A stretch of 39,069 nucleotides of DNA from M55B144 sp964550615 (GCA_964550615.1 CAZKAB010000017.1:1-39069), one strand, 5' to 3'. Positions 1 through 8,824 are shown, counted from the stretch's first letter. Numbers and translations: made by a program. Notes: generated from the letters alone by a model not told the origin.

Positions 1-6
1 TTCGAT

Positions 7-29
7 GGAGTTTGCCTGCTGCAAACTCC
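7..29. terminator. Perfect 9-bp hairpin downstream of the tRNA genes
   Basis: Positions 7-15 (GGAGTTTGC) pair perfectly with 21-29 (GCAAACTCC) around a 5-nt loop. It lies about 67 bp past the 3' end of tRNA-His in the direction of tRNA transcription, so it could end that transcript. There is no U-tract on the minus side before the window edge, so an intrinsic terminator is only a possibility. Confidence 0.35.
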
Positions 30-95
30 GGCATTCTTGTCTTTTGTTAACTCTCAGACCTCAATGAACCCTACGAACTCCATGGATCAGCTTTC

Positions 96-173
96 TGGGA
101 GGAGCGACGGGACTCGAACCCGCGACCTCTGGGACCACAACCCAGCGCGCTAACCGACTGCGCCACACTCCCC
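96..173 (-). tRNA. tRNA-His (GTG)
   Basis: The minus strand folds into a full cloverleaf. The anticodon is GTG in the loop TTGTGGT. The acceptor stem GGGAGTG pairs with CGCTCCT through two G-U pairs. There is an extra 5' G at 173 facing discriminator C at 99, the G-1:C73 identity element of tRNA-His, which supports the assignment. A CCA tail is encoded (96-98), unlike in the three neighbouring tRNAs. It is the last gene of a four-tRNA cluster. Confidence 0.95.
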
Positions 174-189
174 ATGTTCCAAAGCCATC

Positions 190-262
190 TACGCCCGGGA
201 GGATTCGAACCTCCGGCCGACGGCTTAGAAGGCCGTTGCTCTGTCCACTGAGCTACGGGCGC
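190..262 (-). tRNA. tRNA-Arg (TCT)
   Basis: A minus-strand cloverleaf with acceptor GCGCCCG/CGGGCGT, anticodon stem ACGGC/GCCGT and loop CTTCTAA, giving anticodon TCT (reads AGA/AGG). The T-loop TTCGAAT is intact. No CCA is encoded, so the tail must be added by a nucleotidyltransferase. It sits 16 bp upstream of tRNA-His in the same direction. Confidence 0.95.
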
Positions 263-273
263 ATCTGTACGAA

Positions 274-344
274 AGCGGAAGACGGGAATCGAACCCGCAT
301 TACTGGCTTGGAAGGCCAGTGCTCTACCTTTGAGCTACTCCCGC
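274..344 (-). tRNA. tRNA-Gly (TCC)
   Basis: A minus-strand cloverleaf with acceptor GCGGGAG/CTTCCGC, anticodon stem CTGGC/GCCAG and loop CTTCCAA, giving anticodon TCC. The T-arm is GCGGG-TTCGATT-CCCGT. The discriminator is T and CCA is not encoded. It is 11 bp from tRNA-Arg and 6 bp from tRNA-Pro, so the four tRNAs are probably one transcript. Confidence 0.95.
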
Positions 345-350
345 GTCTAA

Positions 351-425
351 TCGGAGAGGCCGGATTCGAACCGGCGGCCTCAGCGTCCCGAACGCTGCGC
401 GCTGACCAAGCTGCGCCACTCTCCG
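351..425 (-). tRNA. tRNA-Pro (CGG)
   Basis: A minus-strand cloverleaf with perfect acceptor CGGAGAG/CTCTCCG, including the C1-G72 pair typical of bacterial tRNA-Pro. The anticodon stem is CAGCG/CGCTG and the loop TTCGGGA gives anticodon CGG (codon CCG). It is the first tRNA of the cluster and starts only 11 bp after the htrA stop codon, so read-through from htrA could feed the cluster. Confidence 0.95.
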
Positions 426-436
426 ATGGCCCCGGT

Positions 437-1954
437 CTAGTTACCCAGGGTCACGAAATATGTCCTCCCGTCACGAATGACGGTCAACAACAACACTGCA
501 TTGTCATCCATTCCCTGCACCATCGTGTTCCAGTCGCTCACCGACTGCACTTGCTGACGGTTTATCTCACGGATGACATCGTTTGTCTGTAGTCCGGCCC
601 AGTCCGCTCTGCTTCCTGAGGCAACGTCCATTATGACAACTCCCTGCGTTGATTGCAATCCCAGGCTCTGAGCAGCGGAAGCGGATATCGCTCCCACCGT
701 TAGTCCGAACTTCTGCACGGCCTGTGACTGGTCGCTCGTCGTGGGAGAGTTGGTGCCGTAGAGCTGATCCTCACTTGGCCTCTCAACGAGGGTGGCCTGA
801 ATATCCATCGTCTTTTTGTCACGGACAATCTGGAGATCGACAACTGCTCCTACCGGCTTGGCAGATATGATCTTTACCAGTTTGTCGGCCGATCCGACTG
901 CTTCTCCGTCGATCGAGGTGATGACGTCACCCGACTGGATCCCAGCTTGCGCAGCGGGAGAGCCGGCGATGATGTCCGATACGAGCACACCTTCGCCCGC
1001 CTTGACGCCGAATTGGTCTTCCATCGCAGCAGTGATGTCTTGGATGTACACGCCGAGATAGCCGCGGCTTACCTTGCCGGTGGTCACGAGCTGATCGAGT
1101 ACGTCTTTCACCTGGTTGATCGATATTGCGAAGTTGATTCCCTCGACCGTCACTCCGTTCGATGATTCGCGGGCGATAAGCGTGTTGATTCCTATCACCT
1201 TTCCGTTCGCGTTTACGAGCGGACCGCCGCTGTTGCCGGGGTTAATTGCAGCATCTGTCTGGATGAGGTTGTCGTAGTAACCGCTTCCGCTCGGCTTGGG
1301 GAGGTCGCGTCCGAGGGCGCTGATGATCCCCATGGTGACGGAGTACGACATTCCTACAGGGTTCCCGATCGCGATCGCCCAATCGCCTATCTCCAGTGTG
1401 GATGAGTCGCCGAGTTCGGCGGTAGGCAGTTTGCTGGTATCGCCTTCCAGCTTAAGCACGGCGATATCGAGCTGCGCATCGCTTCCCACCACATCGGCGG
1501 TCCAGGTTTCTCCATCCGGGCTGGTTACGCGGATATCCGTTGCGCTGTCGATCACGTGTTCATTGGTGAGAACAAGCTTCTGCCCGGCATAGTCGATGAC
1601 TACGCCCGAACCGATTGCCCTCTCTGTTTGCTGCTGCTGTTGAGGGGTCTGTGGCTCCCCAAAGAAGCGCTGGAAGAACGGATCGTTGAAGATGTCATTC
1701 ATCGGATTGGATACGCTCACCGTCGCGGTGACGTCAACACGAACCACTGCGGGGCTCACCTGCGCGATTGCTTGCTTAACCGCCGATTGTCCCGAATCGG
1801 AAATCGCTTGATTGACCGATTGATCTTGCGCCAACGCGGGCGCGCCGCCCACTCCCAGCGTCTCGTTTGTGTTATCGAGGCGCGTTACGGTGATCCCCGC
1901 TGCAACGATCAGTACAAGCAGGGCTCCAATGGCAAGAATTCTCTTTTTTCTCAT
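437..1954 (-). CDS. htrA: HtrA/DegP-family periplasmic serine protease with two PDZ domains
   Basis: 505 aa. It starts with MRKKR and a hydrophobic segment (about residues 6-22), a signal peptide or membrane anchor, so it acts outside the cytoplasmic membrane in protein quality control. The trypsin-like domain shows the complete catalytic triad: His133 (TNEHVID), Asp163 (LDIAVL) and Ser242 (NPGNSGGPL). A Q-rich linker (about 101-110) precedes it, as in DegP/DegQ proteins. Two PDZ domains follow (about 285-385 and 410-500), the first with the carboxylate-binding-like RGYLGV segment. Length is normal for the DegP/DegQ class. The ATG has a strong AGGAGG site 8 nt upstream. It is transcribed divergently from the PP-loop gene and is followed closely by the tRNA cluster. 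Confidence 0.95.
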   Translation of the reverse strand: MRKKRILAIGALLVLIVAAGITVTRLDNTNETLGVGGAPALAQDQSVNQAISDSGQSAVKQAIAQVSPAVVRVDVTATVSVSNPMNDIFNDPFFQRFFGEPQTPQQQQQTERAIGSGVVIDYAGQKLVLTNEHVIDSATDIRVTSPDGETWTADVVGSDAQLDIAVLKLEGDTSKLPTAELGDSSTLEIGDWAIAIGNPVGMSYSVTMGIISALGRDLPKPSGSGYYDNLIQTDAAINPGNSGGPLVNANGKVIGINTLIARESSNGVTVEGINFAISINQVKDVLDQLVTTGKVSRGYLGVYIQDITAAMEDQFGVKAGEGVLVSDIIAGSPAAQAGIQSGDVITSIDGEAVGSADKLVKIISAKPVGAVVDLQIVRDKKTMDIQATLVERPSEDQLYGTNSPTTSDQSQAVQKFGLTVGAISASAAQSLGLQSTQGVVIMDVASGSRADWAGLQTNDVIREINRQQVQSVSDWNTMVQGMDDNAVLLLTVIRDGRTYFVTLGN

Positions 1955-1974
1955 GACTCAAGCCTCCTTAGGCA

Positions 1975-2005
1975 TTGTGAATGCTTATCTGGGAAACGGT
2001 ATGAT
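1975..2005 (+). promoter_or_regulatory. Possible promoter of the PP-loop ATPase gene
   Basis: TTGTGA (1975-1980) and TATGAT (2000-2005) are separated by 19 bp, in the short divergent region between htrA and the gene starting at 2031. The -10 box matches 5 of 6 consensus bases. The spacer is longer than optimal, so this is a moderate call. Confidence 0.4.
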
Positions 2006-2030
2006 TCTAGAGAGGGAGTGTGAAGATTCG

Positions 2031-3071
2031 ATGGAGAACAGAAGGACTGAAAGTGAAACCTCTAGGCGATCTGTGCGCGCAATCGCCCTCTTATCTGGAG
2101 GCCTTGATAGCACCCTCGCGGCGGCGATTGTCAAGCATGCGGGGATCGAAGTCGTCGGCCTCACCGTGAAGTACTTCGTCAATGCCGACGAGAGACGCGC
2201 CGCGAAGATTGCCCAGACGGCGCGAGCGCTCAGGATTGAACTGCGCACGCTCGATCTGTCCGTAGAACACCTGCGGGTGATCAAGCACCCGCGCCACGGT
2301 TATGGATGTGCGGTGAACCCGTGCATCGATTGCCGAATCTTCATGCTCCAACATGCAGAGCGCATCATGGAGGAGGAAGGGGCGCAATTCGTGGTCACCG
2401 GCGAGGTGCTCGGTCAGCGGCCGATGTCGCAGCATCGCGGCGCGATGGACATCGTCGCTCAAGAAAGCGGTCTCGATGACCGGCTGTTGCGACCGCTGTC
2501 CGCCAATCTCCTCCCGGACTCCCTCCCAGTTAAGGAGGGATGGATCAAGCGCGAAGCCCTGTTCGCCATATCCGGTCGCAGCCGTCAGGAACAGGTCGCC
2601 ATAGCCGCTCAGTTGGGGATTACTGACTACCCTCAGCCGGCGGGTGGGTGCATCCTCACCGACAAGGCATACGGCGCTCGCCTGCGGGATGCGTTTTCCC
2701 ATGTAGGGAAAGATGCGATGGGGATAGATGAGTTCGTTATCCTCCGCTTTGGCAGGCAATTCCGCCTGTCAGAGCGCGCCAAGCTGTTTGTGGGCCGGAA
2801 TGAACGCGAGAACGAGATGCTCGGAACACTCGCCGGCGGGCGCTACACGCTTGATCCGACCGAAGTGATGGGGCCGCTGGCGTTGATTGAGGGGGAGCCG
2901 AGCGAGGATGAAATCCAGCTCGCTGCGGCGATTGTCGCCCGTTACTGTGACCACGTCGTCGGCACGCCGGTTTCTCTCCAACTTAGCCACGGAGAGGAAG
3001 CGCGCGTGATCGAAGCGATGCCGCTTGCATCGGACGATCCCCGTCTTGTCTCGTTGCGGATTGGAGGCTGA
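2031..3071 (+). CDS. PP-loop ATPase, MnmA/ThiI-like tRNA thiolation family
   Basis: 346 aa from the ATG at 2031. An in-frame ORF extends upstream to 1869, but that part overlaps htrA on the other strand and is not protein-like. The N-terminal PP-loop SGGLDS (residues 22-27) is the ATP-pyrophosphatase motif that adenylates a substrate carbonyl. A cysteine cluster, C93-x4-C98-x2-C101, contains VNPCIDC, resembling the NPCxxCN region around the catalytic cysteine of MnmA 2-thiouridylases. A further conserved-looking Cys lies in PAGGCILTD near residue 210. The likely role is adenylation and sulfur transfer to a tRNA uridine or a related acceptor; the exact substrate is inferred. It is convergent with folE, with stop codons 2 bp apart. 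Confidence 0.8.
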   Translation: MENRRTESETSRRSVRAIALLSGGLDSTLAAAIVKHAGIEVVGLTVKYFVNADERRAAKIAQTARALRIELRTLDLSVEHLRVIKHPRHGYGCAVNPCIDCRIFMLQHAERIMEEEGAQFVVTGEVLGQRPMSQHRGAMDIVAQESGLDDRLLRPLSANLLPDSLPVKEGWIKREALFAISGRSRQEQVAIAAQLGITDYPQPAGGCILTDKAYGARLRDAFSHVGKDAMGIDEFVILRFGRQFRLSERAKLFVGRNERENEMLGTLAGGRYTLDPTEVMGPLALIEGEPSEDEIQLAAAIVARYCDHVVGTPVSLQLSHGEEARVIEAMPLASDDPRLVSLRIGG

Positions 3072-3073
3072 TT

Positions 3074-3631
3074 TCAGGCGATAAGCGCCAGCGCCTCTTG
3101 TCGTGACGCTTGATTGGTGCGGAATATCCCGCGGATTGCTGAAGTGACGAGTTTCGTACCCGGCTTTTTCACTCCCCTCAGTGTCATGCACAGGTGCGTT
3201 GCCCCAATGCGCACCAGCACGCCGTACGGGTCGAGCCGCTCCATGAGGGCGTCCGCCAACTGTGATGTGAGCCTCTCCTGCAGCTGCGGGCGGGCGGCGG
3301 CGATATCCAGTGCTCGTGCGAGTTTGCTTGCGCCGACGATTCTATTTCCTTTTGGAATGTAGACAATGTCGGCTTCGCCGATGAACGGGAGAAAGTGGTG
3401 CTCGCAGATCGAGAAGAAGGGAATGTCTTTGCTGACAACCATCTGATCGTACGGCTCTTGGAATAGGACCTCGAGGGCATCCGAGGGGCTCTCGCTCGCG
3501 TGAGCGAAGAATTCGGCGTACATCTCGGCGACGCGTGTGGGCGTGTTCTCAATGACTTCGCCGTTTGCGTGCTCGCGGCCAATCCCTTCCAAGATCATCC
3601 TCATCCCCTGTTCAATCAGCTTCTTGTCCAT
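3074..3631 (-). CDS. folE: GTP cyclohydrolase I (FolE)
   Basis: 185 aa, the usual length. It converts GTP to 7,8-dihydroneopterin triphosphate, the first step of folate/pterin synthesis (and of queuosine-type pathways) in the cytosol. The zinc site is complete: Cys76 and His79 within SICEHHF and Cys148 in THLCMTLRG. The PxxRVAEMY N-terminal motif and the QERLT segment (about 119-123) are typical. The start ATG has AAGGAGG 6 nt upstream. It stands alone on the minus strand, downstream of the alr-DUF5693 pair with a 96-bp gap. Confidence 0.96.
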   Translation of the reverse strand: MDKKLIEQGMRMILEGIGREHANGEVIENTPTRVAEMYAEFFAHASESPSDALEVLFQEPYDQMVVSKDIPFFSICEHHFLPFIGEADIVYIPKGNRIVGASKLARALDIAAARPQLQERLTSQLADALMERLDPYGVLVRIGATHLCMTLRGVKKPGTKLVTSAIRGIFRTNQASRQEALALIA

Positions 3632-3727
3632 CGCGCCTCCTTGGCTCGGATGGTAGGATACGTCACCGCCTGCCGCAACCGGCTCAGTTTGGAACAGACC
3701 GGTGCGGAGCGGCCTTCGTGCAATTGT

Positions 3728-5332
3728 CTAGAGATGCCTAATCCATCGACATGTGCGGACGATGGCGAGAACGCCGAAGTAGGCGGCGGCACCCAGCACC
3801 AACCCCAGCCCAAGGCCGTTTGCCGTGCGCAGAACCGACAAGAGAAACGGCGTATGAGCATGCGCGAAGGTGTTCAGGATCGAGGTCTGCCCTACAAGGC
3901 CGAAGAACAGAATGAACGGTCGAAAGAGCGAGAGCGAAAGAATGCCAGTGCTTGCTCCGGACAGGAACAGAAGCGGATGCCCGAGCAGAAATTCCTTGAA
4001 CCGAGGGCGGGCGATCAACAGCGTCTCCAAAATGGCGCGCGTCTTCAGTTCCGTTCCGGACACCAACTCGTCTGCGTTTCCGCTTCGGATAACGACGAGT
4101 AGGACAACCGCGGCTCCGGCGATCATGAGTGCTCCCACAATCATGGCGCGGGCGTCGCGAATCGGGTGTCGCAGAATCTCTTTGTACTCATCCCATCCCG
4201 TCTGTCTGTACGCGATGAGGACGCCGAGGAGCGCGGGGAGCACAAGCGAGATCTTCACCCCGCGGAAAGTGGCGACGGCAAGCATGAATACGGGCTGCGA
4301 CAAGAGCGCCGATAACAACAATCCCGCGAATATAGTGAATATGCCAAACAACAAGAGAAGCTGCACCCCAGCGCGAAAGCCGCCCACGTGCGGGCGGTAG
4401 AATAAGAGGACGCCGTACACCGGTGCCACGATTGCGGCCAGAAGTGCATCGATCTGGCAAAGGAGAGTCGTTCCCAATCCAAAGAAGAGGAGGACGCCGG
4501 CGCCGGCGACCATGAGCGCGGCGACCGGAAATGCGGGAAACAGGCGGAGCAGAACAACGAGAATGAGTGCACAGACGCCGAGATGGACAAACAGCAGCAG
4601 CACCTGCTTCGGTGACGACGGTGATGATGGGAGGCCTCCTCCGCCATATCCAGCGGCCCCAAGACGTGCGACGGTCGCGCCGAAGTAGTCGGCCGTCTGC
4701 GCGGATGTGCCGCCAGGTAAGGGAGTGAGAATGAGGGCACGGATTCCGCGCTCGTGTACAGCCCTTTCCCACCGCGCGACAAGTGTGGCGGTTGGCGTGC
4801 CGCGCATGTCGATGTCCGGGATCTCGTGTCCGCGAACGATGCGGCGGTAGCCGCTCGCCCACAATGTTTGCGTGAAAGCGGGAGGCGCGAATTCGCGAGC
4901 TACAAACGGAATATCCTGTTGCTGGAGCCGCGAAATGAGTGGGTCGTCGAAAGCAATGTCTCCCTCCACCCACCAGGCGGAGGCCTCCACCCACCAGGCG
5001 GAGGCCGCGCCGGACCAAGCTGAAAGCGTTTCCTGATTCGCGACTGACGCCGAGGAATCGACGATGATTACGGGCACAAGCCTGGCGGAAATGAGTTCAT
5101 CGAGAGAGGGGGCCTTGCCGGTGTAAATTGCGGATGCGCGCACAGCCGCCGCGTCGATTCCGATACCGCGTAGGCTGCCGAGAGCGACTCCGCCAAGATC
5201 ATCGGCGCGTACAATCGTCATACATTGCCGGTTTGTCTGTTCCCAAGTGGCGCGTGAGATGACGATGACCGCCGCCACGACGAGCGCAATGAAGAGAACG
5301 ACATAGCCTGCTATCGTGAGCGTCCGCGTCAT
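3728..5332 (-). CDS. DUF5693-family multi-spanning membrane protein
   Basis: 534 aa. There is one N-terminal membrane segment (about residues 7-25), then an extracytoplasmic domain of about 210 residues, then a block of roughly seven or more hydrophobic helices (about 250-534). This layout matches DUF5693, a family of unknown function seen near cell-envelope genes in anaerobes. The external domain has a local duplication, ASAWWVE twice in a row, caused by a 21-bp tandem repeat (4963-5004). The gene starts 44 bp after the alr stop on the same strand and is probably cotranscribed with it, which hints at a cell-wall role. That link is inference only. Confidence 0.75.
   Translation of the reverse strand: MTRTLTIAGYVVLFIALVVAAVIVISRATWEQTNRQCMTIVRADDLGGVALGSLRGIGIDAAAVRASAIYTGKAPSLDELISARLVPVIIVDSSASVANQETLSAWSGAASAWWVEASAWWVEGDIAFDDPLISRLQQQDIPFVAREFAPPAFTQTLWASGYRRIVRGHEIPDIDMRGTPTATLVARWERAVHERGIRALILTPLPGGTSAQTADYFGATVARLGAAGYGGGGLPSSPSSPKQVLLLFVHLGVCALILVVLLRLFPAFPVAALMVAGAGVLLFFGLGTTLLCQIDALLAAIVAPVYGVLLFYRPHVGGFRAGVQLLLLFGIFTIFAGLLLSALLSQPVFMLAVATFRGVKISLVLPALLGVLIAYRQTGWDEYKEILRHPIRDARAMIVGALMIAGAAVVLLVVIRSGNADELVSGTELKTRAILETLLIARPRFKEFLLGHPLLFLSGASTGILSLSLFRPFILFFGLVGQTSILNTFAHAHTPFLLSVLRTANGLGLGLVLGAAAYFGVLAIVRTCRWIRHL
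4963..5004. repeat. Exact 21-bp tandem duplication inside the DUF5693 gene
   Basis: Two identical 21-bp units lie head to tail (4963-4983 and 4984-5004), preserving frame and adding a second copy of ASAWWVE. Each unit begins CCTCC and ends GGAGG, so it can also fold on itself, which may favour replication slippage. The sequence identity implies a recent event or an assembly artefact. Confidence 0.9.
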
Positions 5333-5376
5333 GGTTTTTCTACGGTATCAGCTGGAAACCGGTTTGGCAATCGGAT

Positions 5377-6492
5377 CTAGATGTAGACGCGCTCGCCCGC
5401 TTGCTGCAGCGCAGGAACGACAAACTCGCACACACCGATGCCGGCGGCGTCGGCGAGCAGGTCGGCGCGCATATTCGGGCCGAAGACCTCAGCACGGCAG
5501 CCGACAGCGCAATCGATGCCGGTGACGTCGATCATCGTGTGGTCGAGACCGATTGTGCCCACGATCGGCGCGATCCGTCCGCCGATCCATACCGAGCCTC
5601 GTTTGGCGATGTGCGGATTGATCCCCGTACCGTAGCCGATCGGAAGGACGGCGATCGCGCGTTCCTGCGCTGCGCGATACGTGCATCCATAGCCGACCGT
5701 ATCTCCCGGTTGAAGATCGTTGATCGCGATCACCGGCGTTGTCAGGGTTGCTGCCGGAACAATCGCGCCGGTCCACGCGCTTTCTACTTCTGGGTATCCG
5801 TAGATGAGCGTTCCGACACGCACGCCGTTCAGGTATCCCGCGAAGACGTCATCTTCACGATCGATGAACGCGGCGGAGTTCGCGATATGCCGGACGGGCG
5901 GGAGGAGATGGCGGTCGGCGAGTATGTCGAGGAGGCACTGAAACGAAGCGAGTTGTTCCTCGCAGAACGAACGCTCTGCCTTGCTCGTAGCAAGTGCCGT
6001 CGCGAAGTGCGTATAGATGCCGTCAACGCGCACTGCCGCGAGTGCCTGCAATTGACTGATCAAGGTGACGGCGGACTGCGGCGATACGCCGAATCGGTGC
6101 ATGCCGGTGTCAACGACCACGTGCGCATGCGCAACAGTATTCAAGGCGCGCGCATTCCGATCAAGCAACCGTGCCGTGCCTAGTTCGTACACGGGAAGCG
6201 TTAGGGCGAGAGAGACGGCATCATGCGCCTCTGTAGGCAGGATGGGAGAAAGGAGCAGAATCGGCGTCGTCACCCCTGCGGCCCTGATCTTTGCGGCTTC
6301 TTCGACGGTGGTCGCTCCCAGCATATCGACGTTCTCCGCCTGTGCGGTCTGCGCGACCCGTTCAACTCCGTGTCCGTACGCATCAGCCTTTACAACGAGT
6401 ACCAGATGAGCATCCTTTGGCAAGCGTGCCCGTACACACGCGATGTTGCGTGCAAGGGAGGCAAGATTGATCGTCGCTTGTGTGTGCAGCAT
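5377..6492 (-). CDS. alr: Alanine racemase
   Basis: 371 aa, normal length. It is a PLP enzyme that makes D-alanine for peptidoglycan. The PLP lysine is Lys35 in VVKADAYGHG. The second catalytic residue is Tyr268 in TVGYGCTY of the C-terminal beta domain. The DTGMHRFGV and ANSAAF motifs of the barrel are present. The ATG is preceded by GAGGGA. It heads a two-gene minus-strand unit with the DUF5693 protein, and a good promoter lies 34-62 bp upstream. Confidence 0.95.
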   Translation of the reverse strand: MLHTQATINLASLARNIACVRARLPKDAHLVLVVKADAYGHGVERVAQTAQAENVDMLGATTVEEAAKIRAAGVTTPILLLSPILPTEAHDAVSLALTLPVYELGTARLLDRNARALNTVAHAHVVVDTGMHRFGVSPQSAVTLISQLQALAAVRVDGIYTHFATALATSKAERSFCEEQLASFQCLLDILADRHLLPPVRHIANSAAFIDREDDVFAGYLNGVRVGTLIYGYPEVESAWTGAIVPAATLTTPVIAINDLQPGDTVGYGCTYRAAQERAIAVLPIGYGTGINPHIAKRGSVWIGGRIAPIVGTIGLDHTMIDVTGIDCAVGCRAEVFGPNMRADLLADAAGIGVCEFVVPALQQAGERVYI

Positions 6493-6525
6493 CTGTCCCT
6501 CGGTACAAGGTATGCGGTTTCAGGC

Positions 6526-6554
6526 AGTATAGTCATCACGGGGCGATCCCTCAA
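6526..6554 (-). promoter_or_regulatory. Promoter of alr
   Basis: On the minus strand TTGAGG (6554-6549), 17 bp, TATACT (6531-6526). Both boxes are close to the sigma-70 consensus with optimal spacing. The predicted start near 6519 leaves a leader of about 27 nt before the alr ATG. Confidence 0.65.
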
Positions 6555-6567
6555 TGCCGATCGTCGT

Positions 6568-6596
6568 TTGCGAACCGATTCCGCCTTATCTACACT
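6568..6596 (+). promoter_or_regulatory. Possible promoter of the AOR-family gene
   Basis: TTGCGA (6568-6573), 17-bp spacer, TACACT (6591-6596); each box matches 4 of 6 consensus bases. It faces the gene at 6658 and would give a leader of about 55 nt. It lies back to back with the alr promoter. Confidence 0.4.
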
Positions 6597-6657
6597 CACG
6601 TTCGGAAGCAAACATCAACAGTACGAATACTACGGTCTGCTTATCGAGGAGGGATCG

Positions 6658-8814
6658 ATGGTGAGACGTGAGGGTTGCCGAGTCATTGCACAGATGTCGT
6701 ACGAACCGGCGCAGTTGCAGCGTGGCTACGCGGGCAGGACCCTGTATGTGAACATCGGCACGGGCCGGATCGAGGAGCGACCTGTGACAGAGATGATGAA
6801 AGAGAAATTCATCGGCGGCCGCGGATTCGGCTTGTGGCGGCTGTGGAACGCGGTCGATGCCAACACCAAGTGGGACGACCCAGAGAATGAGATCGTTATC
6901 GGCTCCGGACCGATCGGCGGGATTACCACCTATGCGGGCGCGGGGAAGTCGATTGTGGTCAGCCTTTCTCCCACTACGGGGAGCGTGATCGACTCGAACG
7001 TCGGCGGTTACTTCGGGCCGTACCTCAAGTTCTCCGGCTGGGATTCACTCGAGATTCAAGGTAAGAGTGACGAAGACGTGATCGTATTCATCGACGGAGA
7101 CGAAGGGACGGTGGAGATACTCTCCTGCCCGGAAGAGGACGTCAACACGCACGTCATCGCGGAGCGGATGCTGCGGCGATTCGCCGCATCCGACGCGCCG
7201 CGCGATCTCCTTTCCGTGTCCACCGTTTCCGCCGGCGTGGGAGCGGAGAACACGCGTATCGGCTGCCTCAACTTCAGTTTCTTCGATATGAAGCGAAAGG
7301 TGCCGCGTGTGAAACAGGCAGGCCGCGGCGGGATAGGCACGGTTTTCCGCGACAAAGGAATTGCTGCGCTTGTGGTCAAGCACAGCGGCGTGTCGGCCGA
7401 CGCCAACGGTCCGGCCGACATGGAACGACTGAAACGGGCCGGCGAGCGGATCACCAAGGAGATCATCAACCTCGATCCCTCACAATGCGACATGCGCCGC
7501 GTGGGTACGGCACACCTGGTGGAGATCATGGACGAGTACGATTTGCTGCCCACATGCAACTATCGATTCGGTTCCCACTCCGATGCAGGGAAGATCGCGT
7601 CTCAGGTATGGCGGGAACGGTTCACGCAAGGGGTGCCGGACGGGTGCTGGATCGGCTGTACGATGTCCTGTTCGCACGCCGTTGACGGGTTCTTGTTGAA
7701 GACTGGACCGTACAAGGGTGACCGTGTCACCGTGGACGGACCGGAATACGAAACGGCGGCCGGGTCTGCAAATATGGGGATCTTCGACCCCGATTTCGTG
7801 TTGGAGATGAACTTCTACTGCGACACATACGGGATCGACACAATCTCGTTCACCACCGCGAGCGCGTTTGTGATGGAATGCTACGAGGCCGGAATACTCG
7901 ATAAAGCCAGGACCGGCGGTCTTGAGCTTCACTTCGGAAGCGTCGACGACTCGCTTACGCTCTTGCATCAGATGGGACGCGGCGAGGGATTCGGCGCTGT
8001 CGTCGGCCAAGGCATCCGGCGCATGAAGGAGATCTTCGCCCGCGAATACGGAGCCGACCCCGAGTTCCTTGATTCGATCGGCATGGAGTGCAAAGGGATG
8101 GAGTACTCCGAGTACGTGACCAAAGAATCGCTCGCCATGCAGGGCGGCTACGGCCTTGCCCTCAAGGGCGCGCAACACGACGAAGCGTGGCTCATCTTCA
8201 TGGACATGGTCAACAACCAGATTCCCACATTCGAAGAGAAGGCGGAAGCGCTCCACTACTTCCCCATGTGGCGTACATGGTTCGGGCTGATGGGTCTGTG
8301 CAAGCTTCCGTGGAACGACATCGAACCGGCGGACAACGCGACCCGCTACTCCGGGATCGATGCCGCCAAGGTTCCCGATCACGTGCAAAACTACTGTGAC
8401 CTTTTTACCGGAGTGACCGGAATCGAGGTTACCCCCGCCGACCTGATCGTTCAGTCGGAGCGCGTCTACAACTTCCAGCGCGTGTTCAATCTGCGCATGG
8501 GGTACGGCACACGTGAGCATGACCAGATTCCGTATCGTTCCGCCGGACCGGTTACCGAAGAGGAGTACGAATCCCGCGCTGAGCGCTATGACCGGCAGCT
8601 TGTGGAGCAGGTCGGCGTCAAGCCCGATTCGATGGCCACTGAGGAGAAGGTAAAGGTAATGCGCGCCTTCCGTGAGGAGCAATACGGCAAACTGTGCGAC
8701 GCGGCCTACAAGCGACGCGGCTGGACGATCGACGGTGTTCCCACAATCGCGACCCTGAAGCGTCTCGGGATTGACTTTGCCGATGTGATAAAGGTCGTCG
8801 AACCACACCAGTAG
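6658..8814 (+). CDS. Aldehyde:ferredoxin oxidoreductase-family tungsten/molybdenum enzyme
   Basis: 718 aa from the ATG at 6658, which has GAGGAGGG 5-12 nt upstream; a second in-frame ATG is at 6694. The open frame continues upstream to 6223, but only as a shadow of alr. The N-terminal domain (about 20-220: GYAGRTLYVN, FIGGRGFG, GSGPIGG, GRGGIG) is the bis-pterin cofactor-binding fold of the AOR family. 4Fe-4S ligands are predicted at Cys330, Cys334, Cys338 (GCWIGCTMSC) and Cys548 (GLCKLPW). The first spacing is CX3CX3C rather than the CX2CX3C of Pyrococcus AOR. It is about 100 residues longer than AOR itself. It would oxidise an aldehyde, or reduce an acid, with ferredoxin; the substrate is unknown. 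No MoaD or ferredoxin gene lies beside it. Confidence 0.9.
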   Translation: MVRREGCRVIAQMSYEPAQLQRGYAGRTLYVNIGTGRIEERPVTEMMKEKFIGGRGFGLWRLWNAVDANTKWDDPENEIVIGSGPIGGITTYAGAGKSIVVSLSPTTGSVIDSNVGGYFGPYLKFSGWDSLEIQGKSDEDVIVFIDGDEGTVEILSCPEEDVNTHVIAERMLRRFAASDAPRDLLSVSTVSAGVGAENTRIGCLNFSFFDMKRKVPRVKQAGRGGIGTVFRDKGIAALVVKHSGVSADANGPADMERLKRAGERITKEIINLDPSQCDMRRVGTAHLVEIMDEYDLLPTCNYRFGSHSDAGKIASQVWRERFTQGVPDGCWIGCTMSCSHAVDGFLLKTGPYKGDRVTVDGPEYETAAGSANMGIFDPDFVLEMNFYCDTYGIDTISFTTASAFVMECYEAGILDKARTGGLELHFGSVDDSLTLLHQMGRGEGFGAVVGQGIRRMKEIFAREYGADPEFLDSIGMECKGMEYSEYVTKESLAMQGGYGLALKGAQHDEAWLIFMDMVNNQIPTFEEKAEALHYFPMWRTWFGLMGLCKLPWNDIEPADNATRYSGIDAAKVPDHVQNYCDLFTGVTGIEVTPADLIVQSERVYNFQRVFNLRMGYGTREHDQIPYRSAGPVTEEEYESRAERYDRQLVEQVGVKPDSMATEEKVKVMRAFREEQYGKLCDAAYKRRGWTIDGVPTIATLKRLGIDFADVIKVVEPHQ

Positions 8815-8824
8815 AAACATAACA

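Noticed and set aside
6223..6657. N-terminal extension of the AOR-family protein
   Set aside because: It is the complement of alr; the ATG at 6658 has a strong ribosome site and the family fold begins after it.
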